From Desulfovibrio sp. JY (GTDB lineage: Bacteria > Desulfobacterota > Desulfovibrionia > Desulfovibrionales > Desulfovibrionaceae), in contig CP082962.1 of NCBI GenBank assembly GCA_021730285.1, positions 744,001 through 808,000 on the forward strand: a DNA stretch of 64,000 bases. Direction: 5' to 3'. Both the position numbers and the translations under genes were made by a program. Of the stretch, positions 18,785 to 26,927 are shown piece by piece. The notes under the pieces were generated by a model. The model was not told the DNA's origin and searched no databases. It saw only the letters and a program-made list of their open reading frames with translations. Numbering within the stretch: the stretch's first letter is position 1; each line of letters begins with the position of its first letter.

Positions 18785-19785
18785 GCTATTTTCGCAAATT
18801 GACCAACGAGGTGACACGGCTGACGCAGATGTTCGGGCGCGACGACAAGTGGCTCATCGTCATCAACGCCGATCCCGACGCCATGGCCTCGGCCATGGCC
18901 CTGCGGCGCATCATGGTCCACCGGGTGGCCGACGTCGGCATCGCCCGGGTCAACGAGATCAAGCGCCCCGACAACCTGGCCATGATGCGCTTTCTACGCA
19001 TCCCCAACGTCATGCTCACCCCGGAGGTCAAGGCGCAATACGACCATTTCGCCATGGTCGACTCCCAGCCCACCCACCATCCGGATTTCAAGATCTGCGA
19101 CTTCAGCCTCATCATCGACCATCATCCGATCAAGTCCGAATTTCCGATCAAGGCCGCCTTCGCCGATATCCGGCCCGATTACGGCGCGACCAGCAGCATC
19201 ATGACCGAGTATCTCTACAACATGCACATCCGGCCGGGAAAACTGCTGGCCACGGCCCTGGTCTACGGCATCAAGACCGATACCCAGAGCTTCGAGCGCC
19301 ATTTTGTGGAGGCCGACGTCAAGGCGTTCAGCTATCTGGCCAAAAGCGCGGACATGCAGGTCGTGCGCAAGATCATCTCCAGCGAGTACCACCGCCACTG
19401 GCTCAAGTATTTTTCCAAGGCCTTCCGCAAGATGCGCTTCATCGGCCAACGAGGCCTGTTCGTGTACATGGACAGCCTGGAGAGCCCGGACATCCTGGTC
19501 ATGCTGGCGGACTTTTTCGCCCGGGTGCACGGGCTGTCCTGGAACATGCTGTGCGGGGTGATCAAAAAGCAGGTGGTGGTGATTTTCCGGGGCGACGGCA
19601 TCGGGCGCAACATGGGGCACGTGGCGTCCAAAATGTTCGGCGACATCGGCTCGGCCGGCGGACACAGAGGCGCGGCCCGGGCAGAAATCGAGCTGGAAAA
19701 ACTCGGCGGCAAACCCGTGGAGGAATTCCTCTACAAGCGCCTGACCGGGAAAAAACTCCCGACCAAGGAAAAATGCCCAATTTAG
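18781..19785 (+). CDS. DHH-family phosphoesterase
   Basis: A 334-residue DHH/DHHA1 protein. Metal-binding motifs are NADPDAMASA (motif I), MVDSQPTHH (II) and IIDHHP, the name-giving DHH (III). The C-terminal DHHA1 domain has GGHRGAARAEI. The family includes RecJ-like nucleases and oligonucleotide or cyclic dinucleotide phosphodiesterases such as NrnA. An additional N-terminal helix precedes motif I. It is coupled to cobU by ATGA, though a direct role in B12 metabolism is not known for this family. Substrate unassigned. Confidence 0.8.
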   Translation: MSYFRKLTNEVTRLTQMFGRDDKWLIVINADPDAMASAMALRRIMVHRVADVGIARVNEIKRPDNLAMMRFLRIPNVMLTPEVKAQYDHFAMVDSQPTHHPDFKICDFSLIIDHHPIKSEFPIKAAFADIRPDYGATSSIMTEYLYNMHIRPGKLLATALVYGIKTDTQSFERHFVEADVKAFSYLAKSADMQVVRKIISSEYHRHWLKYFSKAFRKMRFIGQRGLFVYMDSLESPDILVMLADFFARVHGLSWNMLCGVIKKQVVVIFRGDGIGRNMGHVASKMFGDIGSAGGHRGAARAEIELEKLGGKPVEEFLYKRLTGKKLPTKEKCPI

Positions 19786-19790
19786 AGGAG

Positions 19791-19956
19791 CTGGGGGGAA
19801 ACCTTTCTTGCAGAAAGGTTCTCCCCCCAGGCCCCCCTTCCAAAGACTCTTAACAGTTACGAGACACCACAGGCTATCCAGTTGTAACCGTTAAAAGTTT
19901 TGGGGAGGGGAGAGCGCGAGAGGGGAACTTTTTTTCAAAAAGGGTTCCCCTCTCGC
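19791..19956. repeat. Family 1 composite element (GGGGGGAAAC hairpin, then GCGAGAGGGG hairpin)
   Basis: The first hairpin (19791-19830) begins 6 bases after the DHH gene stop; the second (19916-19956) ends 18 bases from the stop of the convergent kinase. The spacer carries the inverted pair TAACAGTTAC and GTAACCGTTA, which lets the whole unit fold as one large structure. Confidence 0.82.
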
Positions 19957-19973
19957 ACCTTCTTCACCCTTCC

Positions 19974-21314
19974 CTATCGCACAGCGCGGACCGATATGGG
20001 GCAACAGAAATCGGCCCGGGTCACGTAGCCGAGTTCCACGTCCGCCGCGTAGGCGCTGGCGTAGTTGGCCCGGTCCGCGCTCCACACCCGGCGCACCGGC
20101 TGGCTGAAGGCCGCCGGCAGGCAGTAGCCCTCGCCGGTGGGTTCCGGGCGCAAGAGTGTGGCCAGCTCCGGCATGGTCGGCAGCCGCCAGTCGGCATGGC
20201 CGCCGGCGCGGGAAGCGTTGAGCCGGTCCACGTAGACCGCCGCTTCCTGCCAAGTGAGGCCGTAGGGCGCGGCCCGGCGCATCCAGGCCAGACCGCTTGC
20301 CGGGTCACGCAGCACGCCTTCCCCGTCCGGCTCGAAATTCCCCGGCCACCAGCTTTGCGGCCGCCACAGCACGTCCAGCCCGAAGGCCTCCCGCGCCTCG
20401 TGCACCGACACCATGGCCGGTTCGCGGCGCAGGGACGCGGCGTCCGGATGGTTGTCCGACGCGGCCAAAAACGCCCCGCCTCCGGCGCACACTCCCTCCA
20501 TGCGCCGCGACCAGCCCGCCGCGCAGACCTCGAGCGCCTCGGCCATCTCGCCGGCATCGGCAAAGCGGTCCCGGGGGCGTTCGGCCAGGGACCGGGCGAA
20601 AAGCCCGTCGAACTCGTCCCCGGCGTCAACTTCCCCATCCGCCACGCCGCCGGTCCCGGGCTCTGGCAGCCGGCCGGTCAGCATGCGGAAAAAAGTCACC
20701 CCCACGGCATAGAGATCGGACCTGGCGTCGGCCGCGTCCGGGTCGTCCTCCTGCTCCGGCGCGGCGTAATAGGGCGAGCCGACCTTCATGTTGTCCGGGC
20801 CGCGATACGTCTCGCCGCGCACCTTGGACAGGCCCAGGTCCGTGATCTTCACCACGTCGTCGTCGGTGACGAGCAGGTTGAAAGGCTTGACGTCGCGGTG
20901 GACGATGCCGGCGAAATGAAGTCTGGCCAGTCCCGTAAGAAGCTGTCTGGCGTAGCCCACGGCCCGCAGGACCGGAAGCCTTCGGCTCGGGTCCTCGACC
21001 CGGTAGGTCTCGCCCATGATCGCGCCCAAGGATTCGCCGTAATACTCCATGACGAAATAGGGCCACTCCCCGGCCTGTCCGTAATCGAACACGCCGACCA
21101 CGTTCTTGTGGCGGATCGAGCCCAGGCGCGCGGCCTCGTCGCGAAAGGTCGTAAGCACGCGCTCACGGCCCCACAAAGCCAGGGTCATCTCGTTGGGACG
21201 CAGGAGCTTTAAGGCCACGATGCGGTCCACGACCGGCACCCGGGCCCGAAACACCGCGCCCATGCCGCCACGGCCAAGCACGCCGAGAATGGGATATTTG
21301 TCGATACTGCGCAT
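19974..21314 (-). CDS. Ser/Thr protein kinase with C-terminal DUF1566-like domain
   Basis: A 446-residue protein. The N-terminal Hanks-type kinase (about residues 1-270) has LGRGGMGAV, VALKLL, the catalytic loop VHRDVKPFNLL, a DLG variant of the DFG motif and AAPEQ. The C-terminal part contains ASGLAWMRR, WQEAAVYVDRLN and DWRLPTMPEL, the pattern of DUF1566/Lcl-type domains seen in secreted and surface proteins. No TM helix separates them, so the sensor-like domain would be cytoplasmic. Kinase residues look complete, so it is probably active. Confidence 0.85.
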   Translation of the reverse strand: MRSIDKYPILGVLGRGGMGAVFRARVPVVDRIVALKLLRPNEMTLALWGRERVLTTFRDEAARLGSIRHKNVVGVFDYGQAGEWPYFVMEYYGESLGAIMGETYRVEDPSRRLPVLRAVGYARQLLTGLARLHFAGIVHRDVKPFNLLVTDDDVVKITDLGLSKVRGETYRGPDNMKVGSPYYAAPEQEDDPDAADARSDLYAVGVTFFRMLTGRLPEPGTGGVADGEVDAGDEFDGLFARSLAERPRDRFADAGEMAEALEVCAAGWSRRMEGVCAGGGAFLAASDNHPDAASLRREPAMVSVHEAREAFGLDVLWRPQSWWPGNFEPDGEGVLRDPASGLAWMRRAAPYGLTWQEAAVYVDRLNASRAGGHADWRLPTMPELATLLRPEPTGEGYCLPAAFSQPVRRVWSADRANYASAYAADVELGYVTRADFCCPISVRAVR

Positions 21315-21336
21315 GAAGAAAGAATGCCTCCGGCGG

Positions 21337-21372
21337 CCCGGGGGAAACTTTTTTCAAAAAGTTTCCCCCGGG
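21337..21372. repeat. Family 1 single hairpin (GGGGGAAAC type)
   Basis: CCCGGGGGAAAC pairs with its complement around a TTTTTTCAAAAA centre. It lies 18 bases past the stop of the toxin gene (minus strand) and is flanked by CTCCGGCGG, the shared family flank. Confidence 0.75.
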
Positions 21373-21389
21373 ACTCCCTTCAAAAACTT

Positions 21390-21695
21390 TCAACGGGGGG
21401 CAGGGGATGCCCGGTCCTTCCAATGATCAGGATGTCTGCGCAGGTGCATGACCGCGACGACGAGAATACAGTCCGTGCGCTTTTGATAGATGAGGCCATA
21501 GGGGAAACGGGCGACGCGGCAGCGACGGGTTCTTGCGGACAGCGCCTGCCATGCATCCGGGTTGGCCAGAATACGGGCCAACGTCTCTTTTACGGCCGCA
21601 GCGAATTCGAACCCCAGGCCAGGGCATTCGGCATTGTAATAGGCCACAGCCGCTTCAAGCTCCCGGGCGGCCGGATCGAGAAAAAGCGCCCGCAT
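21390..21695 (-). CDS. RelE/ParE-family toxin
   Basis: A 101-residue toxin-like protein: DPAARELEAAVAYYN, a GFEFAAAVKETL helix and FPYGLIYQ, then VVAVMHLRRHPDHW. These are typical of the RelE/ParE fold, where proteins either cut mRNA on the ribosome or poison gyrase. It starts 6 bases after the stop of an antitoxin-like gene, the usual order. ParE is slightly favoured by the HLRRHPDHW ending, but the target cannot be told. Confidence 0.85.
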   Translation of the reverse strand: MRALFLDPAARELEAAVAYYNAECPGLGFEFAAAVKETLARILANPDAWQALSARTRRCRVARFPYGLIYQKRTDCILVVAVMHLRRHPDHWKDRASPAPR

Positions 21696-21701
21696 GCCGC
21701 G

Positions 21702-21920
21702 CTAGCGGGACAGGCCCTCGAAGACATCCCGCGCGCCACGAGCACCCACCTGGCCGGCCTCGTAGGCGTCGATCCTGGATTCGGCCTCGCGCCCCCAGGC
21801 CGCGTCGATGGCTTGCGCGCCGTCGGCGTCGAAACTCGCCAGCGCGGCATCGATCAACTCGGCCCGCGACACGGGATCGAGCTCAAGCACCTGCTGTAAA
21901 AGTTGCGTTTGCGCCTTCAT
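21702..21920 (-). CDS. Addiction-module antitoxin component
   Basis: A 72-residue acidic protein. LQQVLELDPVSRAELIDAAL followed by a LASFD motif and a helix ending in YEAGQVGARGARDVF matches the family of putative addiction-module components (TIGR02574 type) paired with RelE/ParE toxins. The ATG at 21920 has GGAGG close upstream. It should bind the toxin and repress their shared promoter. Confidence 0.8.
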   Translation of the reverse strand: MKAQTQLLQQVLELDPVSRAELIDAALASFDADGAQAIDAAWGREAESRIDAYEAGQVGARGARDVFEGLSR

Positions 21921-21974
21921 GGGGCCTCCTCCTTTCCTCACCTAATCGCCCGTTCTCCACTTGGCAACCCGAGG

Positions 21975-22010
21975 CCAGGGGGAAACTTTTTGAAAAAAGT
22001 TTCCCCCTGG
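21975..22010. repeat. Family 1 single hairpin (GGGGGAAAC type)
   Basis: CCAGGGGGAAAC pairs with GTTTCCCCCTGG around TTTTTGAAAAAA. It is followed by GGACCCCTTTCAAAAACTT, the constant right flank of the family. Confidence 0.75.
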
Positions 22011-22075
22011 ACCCCTTTCAAAAACTTCTAATGGACCGCGCCCGGTGCGCGTGGTTCCTCTCGTTCTCCCTTTAT

Positions 22076-22124
22076 TGCCGGGGGCGGCTTTCCTGGCGGT
22101 ACGCCAGGAAAACCGTCCCCGGCA
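22076..22124. repeat. Long hairpin with 3-base loop beside a family 2 element
   Basis: The left arm TGCCGGGGGCGG and CTTTCCTGGCG pairs over 23 bases with the right arm, with two mismatched positions, around GTA. It abuts the family 2 copy at 22128. Confidence 0.65.
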
Positions 22125-22127
22125 GGA

Positions 22128-22206
22128 AGGGGGGACCGGGGGGCCCTCGGCCTCCCGGCGGGGTGGTCCAGGAGGGGCAGCGCCCCTCCTGGCCGCCGGA
22201 GGCATT
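22128..22206. repeat. Family 2 element (GGAGGGGC hairpin)
   Basis: It contains CCAGGAGGGGC pairing with GCCCCTCCTGG and ends in GCCGCCGGAGGCAT. It lies 29 bases past the stop of the metallophosphoesterase gene (minus strand). Confidence 0.75.
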
Positions 22207-22234
22207 CTCTCCCCTCCGCGTCGCGCGCCGTGCG

Positions 22235-22960
22235 TCACCGCAGCCTGTCGGCGTAGCGGCGGGGCAGGCCCCGGGCGATGATTTTTTTGACCACGGCCTC
22301 GATGTCGTAGGGCACGGCCCGGATGGTCAGCATGCCGGAGGCATCGTCGTAAAGGCCGTATTTGGCCCGGTTGTCGCCGTCGCGGGGCTGCCCCACCGCG
22401 CCCACATTGACGATATGGCCCTGGGAGAGCGGCAGCGGGTTGTCGCCAAGGGACAGTTCGTAGCGAAAAACGTCGCGACCGGTCAGGCTTGCCGCCTCCA
22501 GCATGTGGGTGTGGCCGACGAAGGAGACGCGTTCGGGCGTTCGGGCGAAGGCCCGACGCAGGGTCGTGTCGCCGGCCTCGAACAGGTACGTCGTGGTGTC
22601 GTTCGGCGGCAGGCCGTGGACGAAACGGCAGCCGTACAGGGCAAGCGAGGTGGGCAGCTCGGCGATGCGCGCGACAAGCTCCGGCGGCAGCAGTTCCCGG
22701 GTGCGCACGAGCGCTTCCAGGGACTGGGAGTTGAACAGGCGTTCCCGGGACGCATCGGCCACGGCCCATTCGTGGTTACCGCGAACGCTCGGGATGCCGC
22801 GCCGGGCCAAAAGCCGCAGCACTTCGGCCGGGTCGGGCCCGTAGCCGATATTGTCGCCGAGGCTCACGATGGCCTTCGGGGCATGACGGTCGATATCGGC
22901 CAAAACCGCCTCGAAGGCTTCCAGATTGGCGTGAATATCGGAGACGATGGCCAGGAGCAT
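22235..22960 (-). CDS. Calcineurin-like metallophosphoesterase (YfcE/MJ0936-like)
   Basis: A 241-residue protein starting MLLAIVSDIHANLEAF. Metal-binding motifs appear in order: SDIHAN, LGDNIGYGP, GNHEWA and GHTHM. Such enzymes hydrolyse phosphodiesters or protein phosphates in the cytoplasm. Length and motif order are normal for the group with a C-terminal cap. I rejected the longer frame to 23011 because its extra residues have no conserved look. Substrate unknown. Confidence 0.85.
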   Translation of the reverse strand: MLLAIVSDIHANLEAFEAVLADIDRHAPKAIVSLGDNIGYGPDPAEVLRLLARRGIPSVRGNHEWAVADASRERLFNSQSLEALVRTRELLPPELVARIAELPTSLALYGCRFVHGLPPNDTTTYLFEAGDTTLRRAFARTPERVSFVGHTHMLEAASLTGRDVFRYELSLGDNPLPLSQGHIVNVGAVGQPRDGDNRAKYGLYDDASGMLTIRAVPYDIEAVVKKIIARGLPRRYADRLR

Positions 22961-23016
22961 GGGGGACAGTGTGGCAGCTTCGCCCGGACCGGGCAAGCCC
23001 CGCCGGCACAAAGAAG

Positions 23017-23053
23017 GACGCGACCTCGGGGCCTATCCTCCCGGGGTCGCGTC
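23017..23053 (-). terminator. Hairpin downstream of the DVU0772-like gene
   Basis: GACGCGACC pairs perfectly with GGTCGCGTC. It lies 63 bases past the stop of the small gene at 23116-23460. There is no long T tract, so a terminator role is only likely. Confidence 0.5.
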
Positions 23054-23115
23054 AGGGCGTGAGGGGTATGGTGCGGGGGTTTCGGAGAAGGTTTGCGGAA
23101 ATATCGACCGAAATT

Positions 23116-23460
23116 CTAATTGAAGTGGGTGCGTTGCAGCCACTCCTTGATGGCTTCATTCGGCGCGTACACGCCCTTGTTGCCGCCCTGCTCCTCCATG
23201 AAATCCCGGGCCAGATCCTCGGGGAGATCGAAGGTGGCCAGTTCCACGCAATCCTCGGAATTGCGCCGCACAAGGCTCAATTCGGGCTTGCCGGACCAGG
23301 TGTTGACCACGAAATAGGTGGAGAAGTCGTGCTTTCCCGTGACCGGCTTATGTTCGGCGTACCAGGAGTTGTTGCCCCATTCCAAATACAGGGTCACAGC
23401 GTCTTCCGGGGTCATATTCCAATCGATGACCAGATTGGACAGATCGGTCTGGGTCTGCAT
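23116..23460 (-). CDS. Conserved Desulfovibrio protein of the DVU0772 type
   Basis: A 114-residue acidic, soluble protein (MQTQTDLSNLVIDWNMTPED onward) with YLEWGNNSW, TYFVVNTW and ATFDLPEDLARDF. I recall it as resembling the conserved hypothetical DVU0772 of D. vulgaris. It has a very good ribosome site (GAGGAGG) and lies alone on the minus strand. No catalytic motif is visible and the function is unknown. A family 3 element stands upstream, about 320 bases from the start. Confidence 0.7.
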   Translation of the reverse strand: MQTQTDLSNLVIDWNMTPEDAVTLYLEWGNNSWYAEHKPVTGKHDFSTYFVVNTWSGKPELSLVRRNSEDCVELATFDLPEDLARDFMEEQGGNKGVYAPNEAIKEWLQRTHFN

Positions 23461-24075
23461 GGCATTCCTCCTCAGTGCGGTTGCGGTCAACCGGGAACAG
23501 ACGCGGTTTCGATATGAGACAAAAATAATCCTTTTTATCCTTCGGTCAAGAAAAAAAAGTGTTTTTCCTCCCTTCTTCCGAGGCAATGGCATTATCCAAC
23601 CGTAATATTTAAGAAACATTAAAATTTGCTAAAAAATGACAAGGACCTTGCTTGCCCCTCTCAGGAAGCCAGCGCAAGGGCATCCCCTGGCGCGGCCAAC
23701 GCGGGATGCCGTTTGCGTTGTTCTCTTGGCTGGCGGTTGATCGGCGGCGGCTGGTTGGTCGCTGGCAGCTAGCTGTTGGTCGCCTTGGGGGGGGCGTGGC
23801 GGCGCGCGGCGCATATTTGAAGAATACGCCTTCGCCGCCACGCCCCCCCAAGGCGACCCAGATCACGCATCTCCAAAGCGGGAGCAGTCCTGGCACTGCC
23901 GCCGATCCGGCTCGGACAGACGGCCAAGCGATCCATACGACAAAGGCAATTCCTGATCGGTTGGAGCGACAGCACATTGCCTGAGCCCCCGCCTCCCAAT
24001 GTGAATAACACTACACATCATACTGATATATTTACCGTTGAAAGTTTTTGAAGGGGGTCCAGGGGGAAACTTTTT
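23461..24075. other. 615-base gene-free interval carrying family 3 and family 1 elements
   Basis: No plausible coding sequence. The part next to 23460 is AT-rich (23520-23640) and may hold the promoter of the DVU0772-like gene. The middle holds the family 3 element and repeats of GGTTGATCGGCGG/GGTTGGTCGCTGG type just before it (about 23736-23790). The right end holds a family 1 hairpin. Confidence 0.55.
23778..23894. repeat. Family 3 element, copy 1 (TGAAG core in a long stem)
   Basis: The arm GGTCGCCTTGGGGGGG and GCGTGGCGGCG pairs with 23832-23858 over about 26 bases. The inner core GGCGCATATTTGAAG followed by AATACGCC is identical in all three copies. After the stem comes GATCACGCATCTCC and AAGCGGGAGCAGTCCTG, partly conserved in the other copies. 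Confidence 0.75.
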
Positions 24076-24094
24076 TCAAAAAGTTTCCCCCTGG
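24059..24094. repeat. Family 1 single hairpin (GGGGGAAAC type) at a gene end
   Basis: CCAGGGGGAAAC pairs with GTTTCCCCCTGG. The stop codon of the Spy-like gene falls inside it. Confidence 0.78.
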
Positions 24095-24519
24095 CCGCCG
24101 CGACGAGCCACCTGGACTCTGGCCCGCGCCGCCTTGAGGCGCTCCTCGCGGTACGCGCGCACCTGAGTCATCTTCTCCGGGGGCAACACGGCCGCCAGCT
24201 TGGCGTCGGTTTCATCGGCCAGGGCGCGCAGGTCCTTACGCAGGGCCAGCATACCGGCCATGCCGGGATTGGTGGCCAGGCGGGCGCGGGCGATGTCCTG
24301 GCGCTTTTTGGTTTGTTCGATCAGGATGGGACGCATGGCGCCCTTTTCCTTCGGCGAAAGGGCCACATGGGCGGCCACGTCGCGCAGAGAGGCGTCGGCC
24401 AGCTTCTCGGGCGGCTGGGAGAGTTGCGCCGGAAGCTCGGCGGCGTGGACGCCCGACGCCACGGCCAGGAGCAGCACGGCTATGGCGAGGGCTTTTGTCA
24501 GCAAAGCTTTGTAACGCAC
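24076..24519 (-). CDS. Periplasmic Spy/CpxP-like protein
   Basis: A 147-residue protein from a GTG start with GGAGG 6 bases upstream. A signal peptide covers about residues 1-24, ending VASGVHA before AELPAQL. The mature part is all-helical, with LSPKEKGAMRPILIEQTKKRQ and LRALADETDAKLAAVLPPEKM, which resembles the LTxxQ helices of Spy and metal-resistance sensor proteins. It may act as a periplasmic chaperone or stress sensor. The last residues (GQGETF) come from the family 1 hairpin, so the native tail was probably changed. Confidence 0.7.
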   Translation of the reverse strand: MRYKALLTKALAIAVLLLAVASGVHAAELPAQLSQPPEKLADASLRDVAAHVALSPKEKGAMRPILIEQTKKRQDIARARLATNPGMAGMLALRKDLRALADETDAKLAAVLPPEKMTQVRAYREERLKAARARVQVARRGGQGETF

Positions 24520-24748
24520 GAAAAACCTCCGCAGGGACGGTGTCCCGTTTCTGGACAGGCAGTCGGGCGCGGCAAGACGGCGGTTACAGGCCGCCGGGGA
24601 CAGTCGCCCCCGGGCTGGACGACGGGGCAGGCCGCGCGTAGGAACCCTGGGCTCCGGGGCTGCTCTGGCGAATGCTCCGCCCTCTTGAAACGAAAGCGCC
24701 CCGAAACCCCTGTGCCCGCCCGGCAGCCAGCGCGGTAGAGGTGGGAAA

Positions 24749-25912
24749 ATGTCCGCAGACGAGCCGCAACGCCGGGACTGGCTCCCGGTCATCCTTTTGG
24801 CGTTCGCCACCTTTGTCTTCAACACGACGGAATTCGCGCCCATCTCGTTGTTGGGCGACATCGCGCAATCCCTGGACGTCACCACGGCCAAGGCCGGACA
24901 GCTCGTCACCATCTACGCCTGGATGGTCGCGATCCTTTCCCTGCCCCTCATGCTCGCCTGCGCCAAAATGGAGCGGCGCGGGCTGCTGCGCAACGTGTTC
25001 CTGGTCTTCATCGCCAGCCATGTCGTTTCCGGTCTGGCCGGCAACTATTACGTCCTGCTGCTCTCGCGCATCGGCGTGGCCTGCGCCCATTCCATATTCT
25101 GGTCCATCGTCATCCCGATGGGCATCCGCGTGGCGCCGAAAAATTACGAATCCCGGGCGCTCGGCATCCTGTCCATGGGATCGGCCGTGGCCCTGGTGAT
25201 GGGCCTGCCGCTCGGGCGGGTGATCGGCCTGCATCTGGGCTGGCGCATGACGTTCGTCTGCATCGGCGCCATGGCGCTTGTGGCCATGGCGGCGCTCATG
25301 CGCCAACTCCCCGTGATGCCGAGCCGGCACGCCGGAAATTTCAAAAGCCTGCCGAGCCTTTTCAAACGTCCGGCCCTTGTCGGCCTGTATATTTTGACCG
25401 TGGTGCTGATTACCGGCCATTTCACGGGCTACACGTACATCGAGCCGTTCATCACCCGGGTGGCCCGGGGCAGCGAGGATTTCGCGACCCTGGTGCTGCT
25501 CGTGTTCGGCCTGGCCGGCATTGCGGGGTGTTATCTGTTCATCCGCTGCAACCCCAAGCACCCCTTGGCCACCTTTACCGTACCGGTGTGCCTGACGGCC
25601 GTGTGCCTGCTGCTCCTGCGCCCCGTCATGGGAAGCCTGCCCGCGCTGCTGACGGTGTGCGCGGTCTGGGGCATGGCCATGTCCGCCGTCAATCTGGTCT
25701 TGCAGTACAATGTGGTGAAGGTGGCCCCGGACGCGACGGACGTGGCCATGTCCATCTATTCCGGCATCTACAATATCGGCATCGGATCGGGGGCGTTGGT
25801 GGGGGGACTGGTCACCGTCCACATGGGCCTTGATGCCGTGGACAACGTGGCCGGGGCCATCGCCGTGGCCGCCAGCCTCTGGTGCCTGTATTATCTGCGC
25901 CGCGTCGGCTGA
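24749..25912 (+). CDS. MFS transporter, SotB-like
   Basis: A 387-residue major facilitator with twelve hydrophobic segments. The N-terminus NTTEFAPISLLGDIAQSLDV, the loop KMERRGLLRN and LGILSMGSAVALVMGLPLGRVIG match the drug:H+ antiporter-1 subfamily, including SotB/YdeA sugar-efflux proteins. It sits in the inner membrane. The GAGG ribosome site is good. It is divergent from the Spy-like gene, with about 230 bases between. The substrate is unknown; sugar efflux is a guess from family resemblance. Confidence 0.8.
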   Translation: MSADEPQRRDWLPVILLAFATFVFNTTEFAPISLLGDIAQSLDVTTAKAGQLVTIYAWMVAILSLPLMLACAKMERRGLLRNVFLVFIASHVVSGLAGNYYVLLLSRIGVACAHSIFWSIVIPMGIRVAPKNYESRALGILSMGSAVALVMGLPLGRVIGLHLGWRMTFVCIGAMALVAMAALMRQLPVMPSRHAGNFKSLPSLFKRPALVGLYILTVVLITGHFTGYTYIEPFITRVARGSEDFATLVLLVFGLAGIAGCYLFIRCNPKHPLATFTVPVCLTAVCLLLLRPVMGSLPALLTVCAVWGMAMSAVNLVLQYNVVKVAPDATDVAMSIYSGIYNIGIGSGALVGGLVTVHMGLDAVDNVAGAIAVAASLWCLYYLRRVG

Positions 25913-25948
25913 TCGCGCCGGCGCACGCGTGCTTCCCGATCTTCCAGG

Positions 25949-26650
25949 CTACCCGCAGCGGCGAAGCACGGCCAAGGCGGCCCCGGCCTGGGCGGCCACG
26001 GTGGTTTCGCCAAGCTGCCAGCCGTCGTACAGCTCGAACGCGGCCGTGTCCTGTTCCAGACCCGAAAGCGCGGCCAGCAGCGTGCGCGCGGGATCGGGCT
26101 TGATGCGGGCAAGCGCCAGGCAGGCCAGGCCCCGGGCGGCCGGGTCGCAGTCGGCAAGCGCGGCCGTGATTTCTTTCAGGCCATGGGCGGCCAGCTCGGG
26201 CGCGGCCTCGGCCAGCCGGGCCACGGCCCACCAGGCCCCGCGCCGCAGCGGCGCATGGTCGATGAACGTGCAGTCGCCCTCCATGTCCTGGACATAGGAG
26301 ACGAGCACCCGGTGGTAGTCGGCGGCCAGCACCGGGCAGACGGCCAGCGTCTCGCCCATGCATTCCGGAATGCCCCAGCCGATGTTGCCGGACTCCTCGT
26401 TGACGCGCCACATGAGGTTGCGCCAGACGTCGCGGGCGTCCTCCAGGCGGGCGGCGGCGATGTCCGCCATGGCCGCGCCAAAGGCGGTAACGGCACGCCA
26501 GCGCACAAGGGCGTCCGTATCGAGCAGCAGCGAAAAAAGCGGCCCCAGACGCGTCTTGGCCGCAACACCGGCCAGTTCCGCCAACCCGGCTTCCTGGTCG
26601 CCCAAAAGCGCCTGCCGCACCCGCGCTATGAGTTCCCTACGCGATGTCAT
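25949..26650 (-). CDS. HEAT-repeat-like protein of the DVU0298 type
   Basis: A 233-residue helical protein. Repeated helix pairs (LLDTDALVRWRAVTAFG, RRGAWWAVARLAEAAPEL, DPAARGLACLALARI) look like HEAT or PBS-lyase repeats, used for protein-protein contacts. The central WRNLMWRVNEESGNIGWGIPE is striking and conserved-looking; I recall this as the DVU0298 type found in Desulfovibrio. The partner is unknown. It has no signal peptide and should be cytoplasmic. Confidence 0.7.
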   Translation of the reverse strand: MTSRRELIARVRQALLGDQEAGLAELAGVAAKTRLGPLFSLLLDTDALVRWRAVTAFGAAMADIAAARLEDARDVWRNLMWRVNEESGNIGWGIPECMGETLAVCPVLAADYHRVLVSYVQDMEGDCTFIDHAPLRRGAWWAVARLAEAAPELAAHGLKEITAALADCDPAARGLACLALARIKPDPARTLLAALSGLEQDTAAFELYDGWQLGETTVAAQAGAALAVLRRCG

Positions 26651-26691
26651 GGATGTTCATCCTTGAGGAAGGGAAGAAAGAGGGAAACAGT

Positions 26692-26902
26692 GCGAGAGGG
26701 GAAACCCTTTCAGGAAAGGGTTCTCCCCTCTCGCGCTCTCCCCTTCCTAAAGTTTTCAATGGGGAGGGGCAGTGCCTTCAAGGGGTTTTCCATCCCTTAT
26801 CCTTGTGAAAAGGATAAAATCACAATTCCCTTTTACCCCTTTAAAAGTCTTTTGAAAGGGGGTCCGGGGGGAAACTTTTCGTAAGACAAAGTTTCCCCCC
26901 GG
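26692..26902. repeat. Family 1 composite element with extra inner hairpin
   Basis: GCGAGAGGG hairpin (26692-26734) and GGGGGGAAAC hairpin (26864-26902). Between them lies a further inverted repeat, TTATCCTTGTGAAAAGGATAA (about 26797-26817). The second hairpin ends 26 bases past the stop of the TPR gene. Confidence 0.75.
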
Positions 26903-26927
26903 ATAGCATATCCGTCCCCTTCCTCTC

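Larger units (their letters stand above)
21921..22234. other. Gene-free repeat cluster
   Basis: This interval of about 310 bases contains only palindromes: a family 1 hairpin (21975-22010), a long hairpin (22076-22124) and a family 2 element (22128-22206). The antitoxin promoter must lie in its first bases, but I cannot point to it. Confidence 0.6.
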
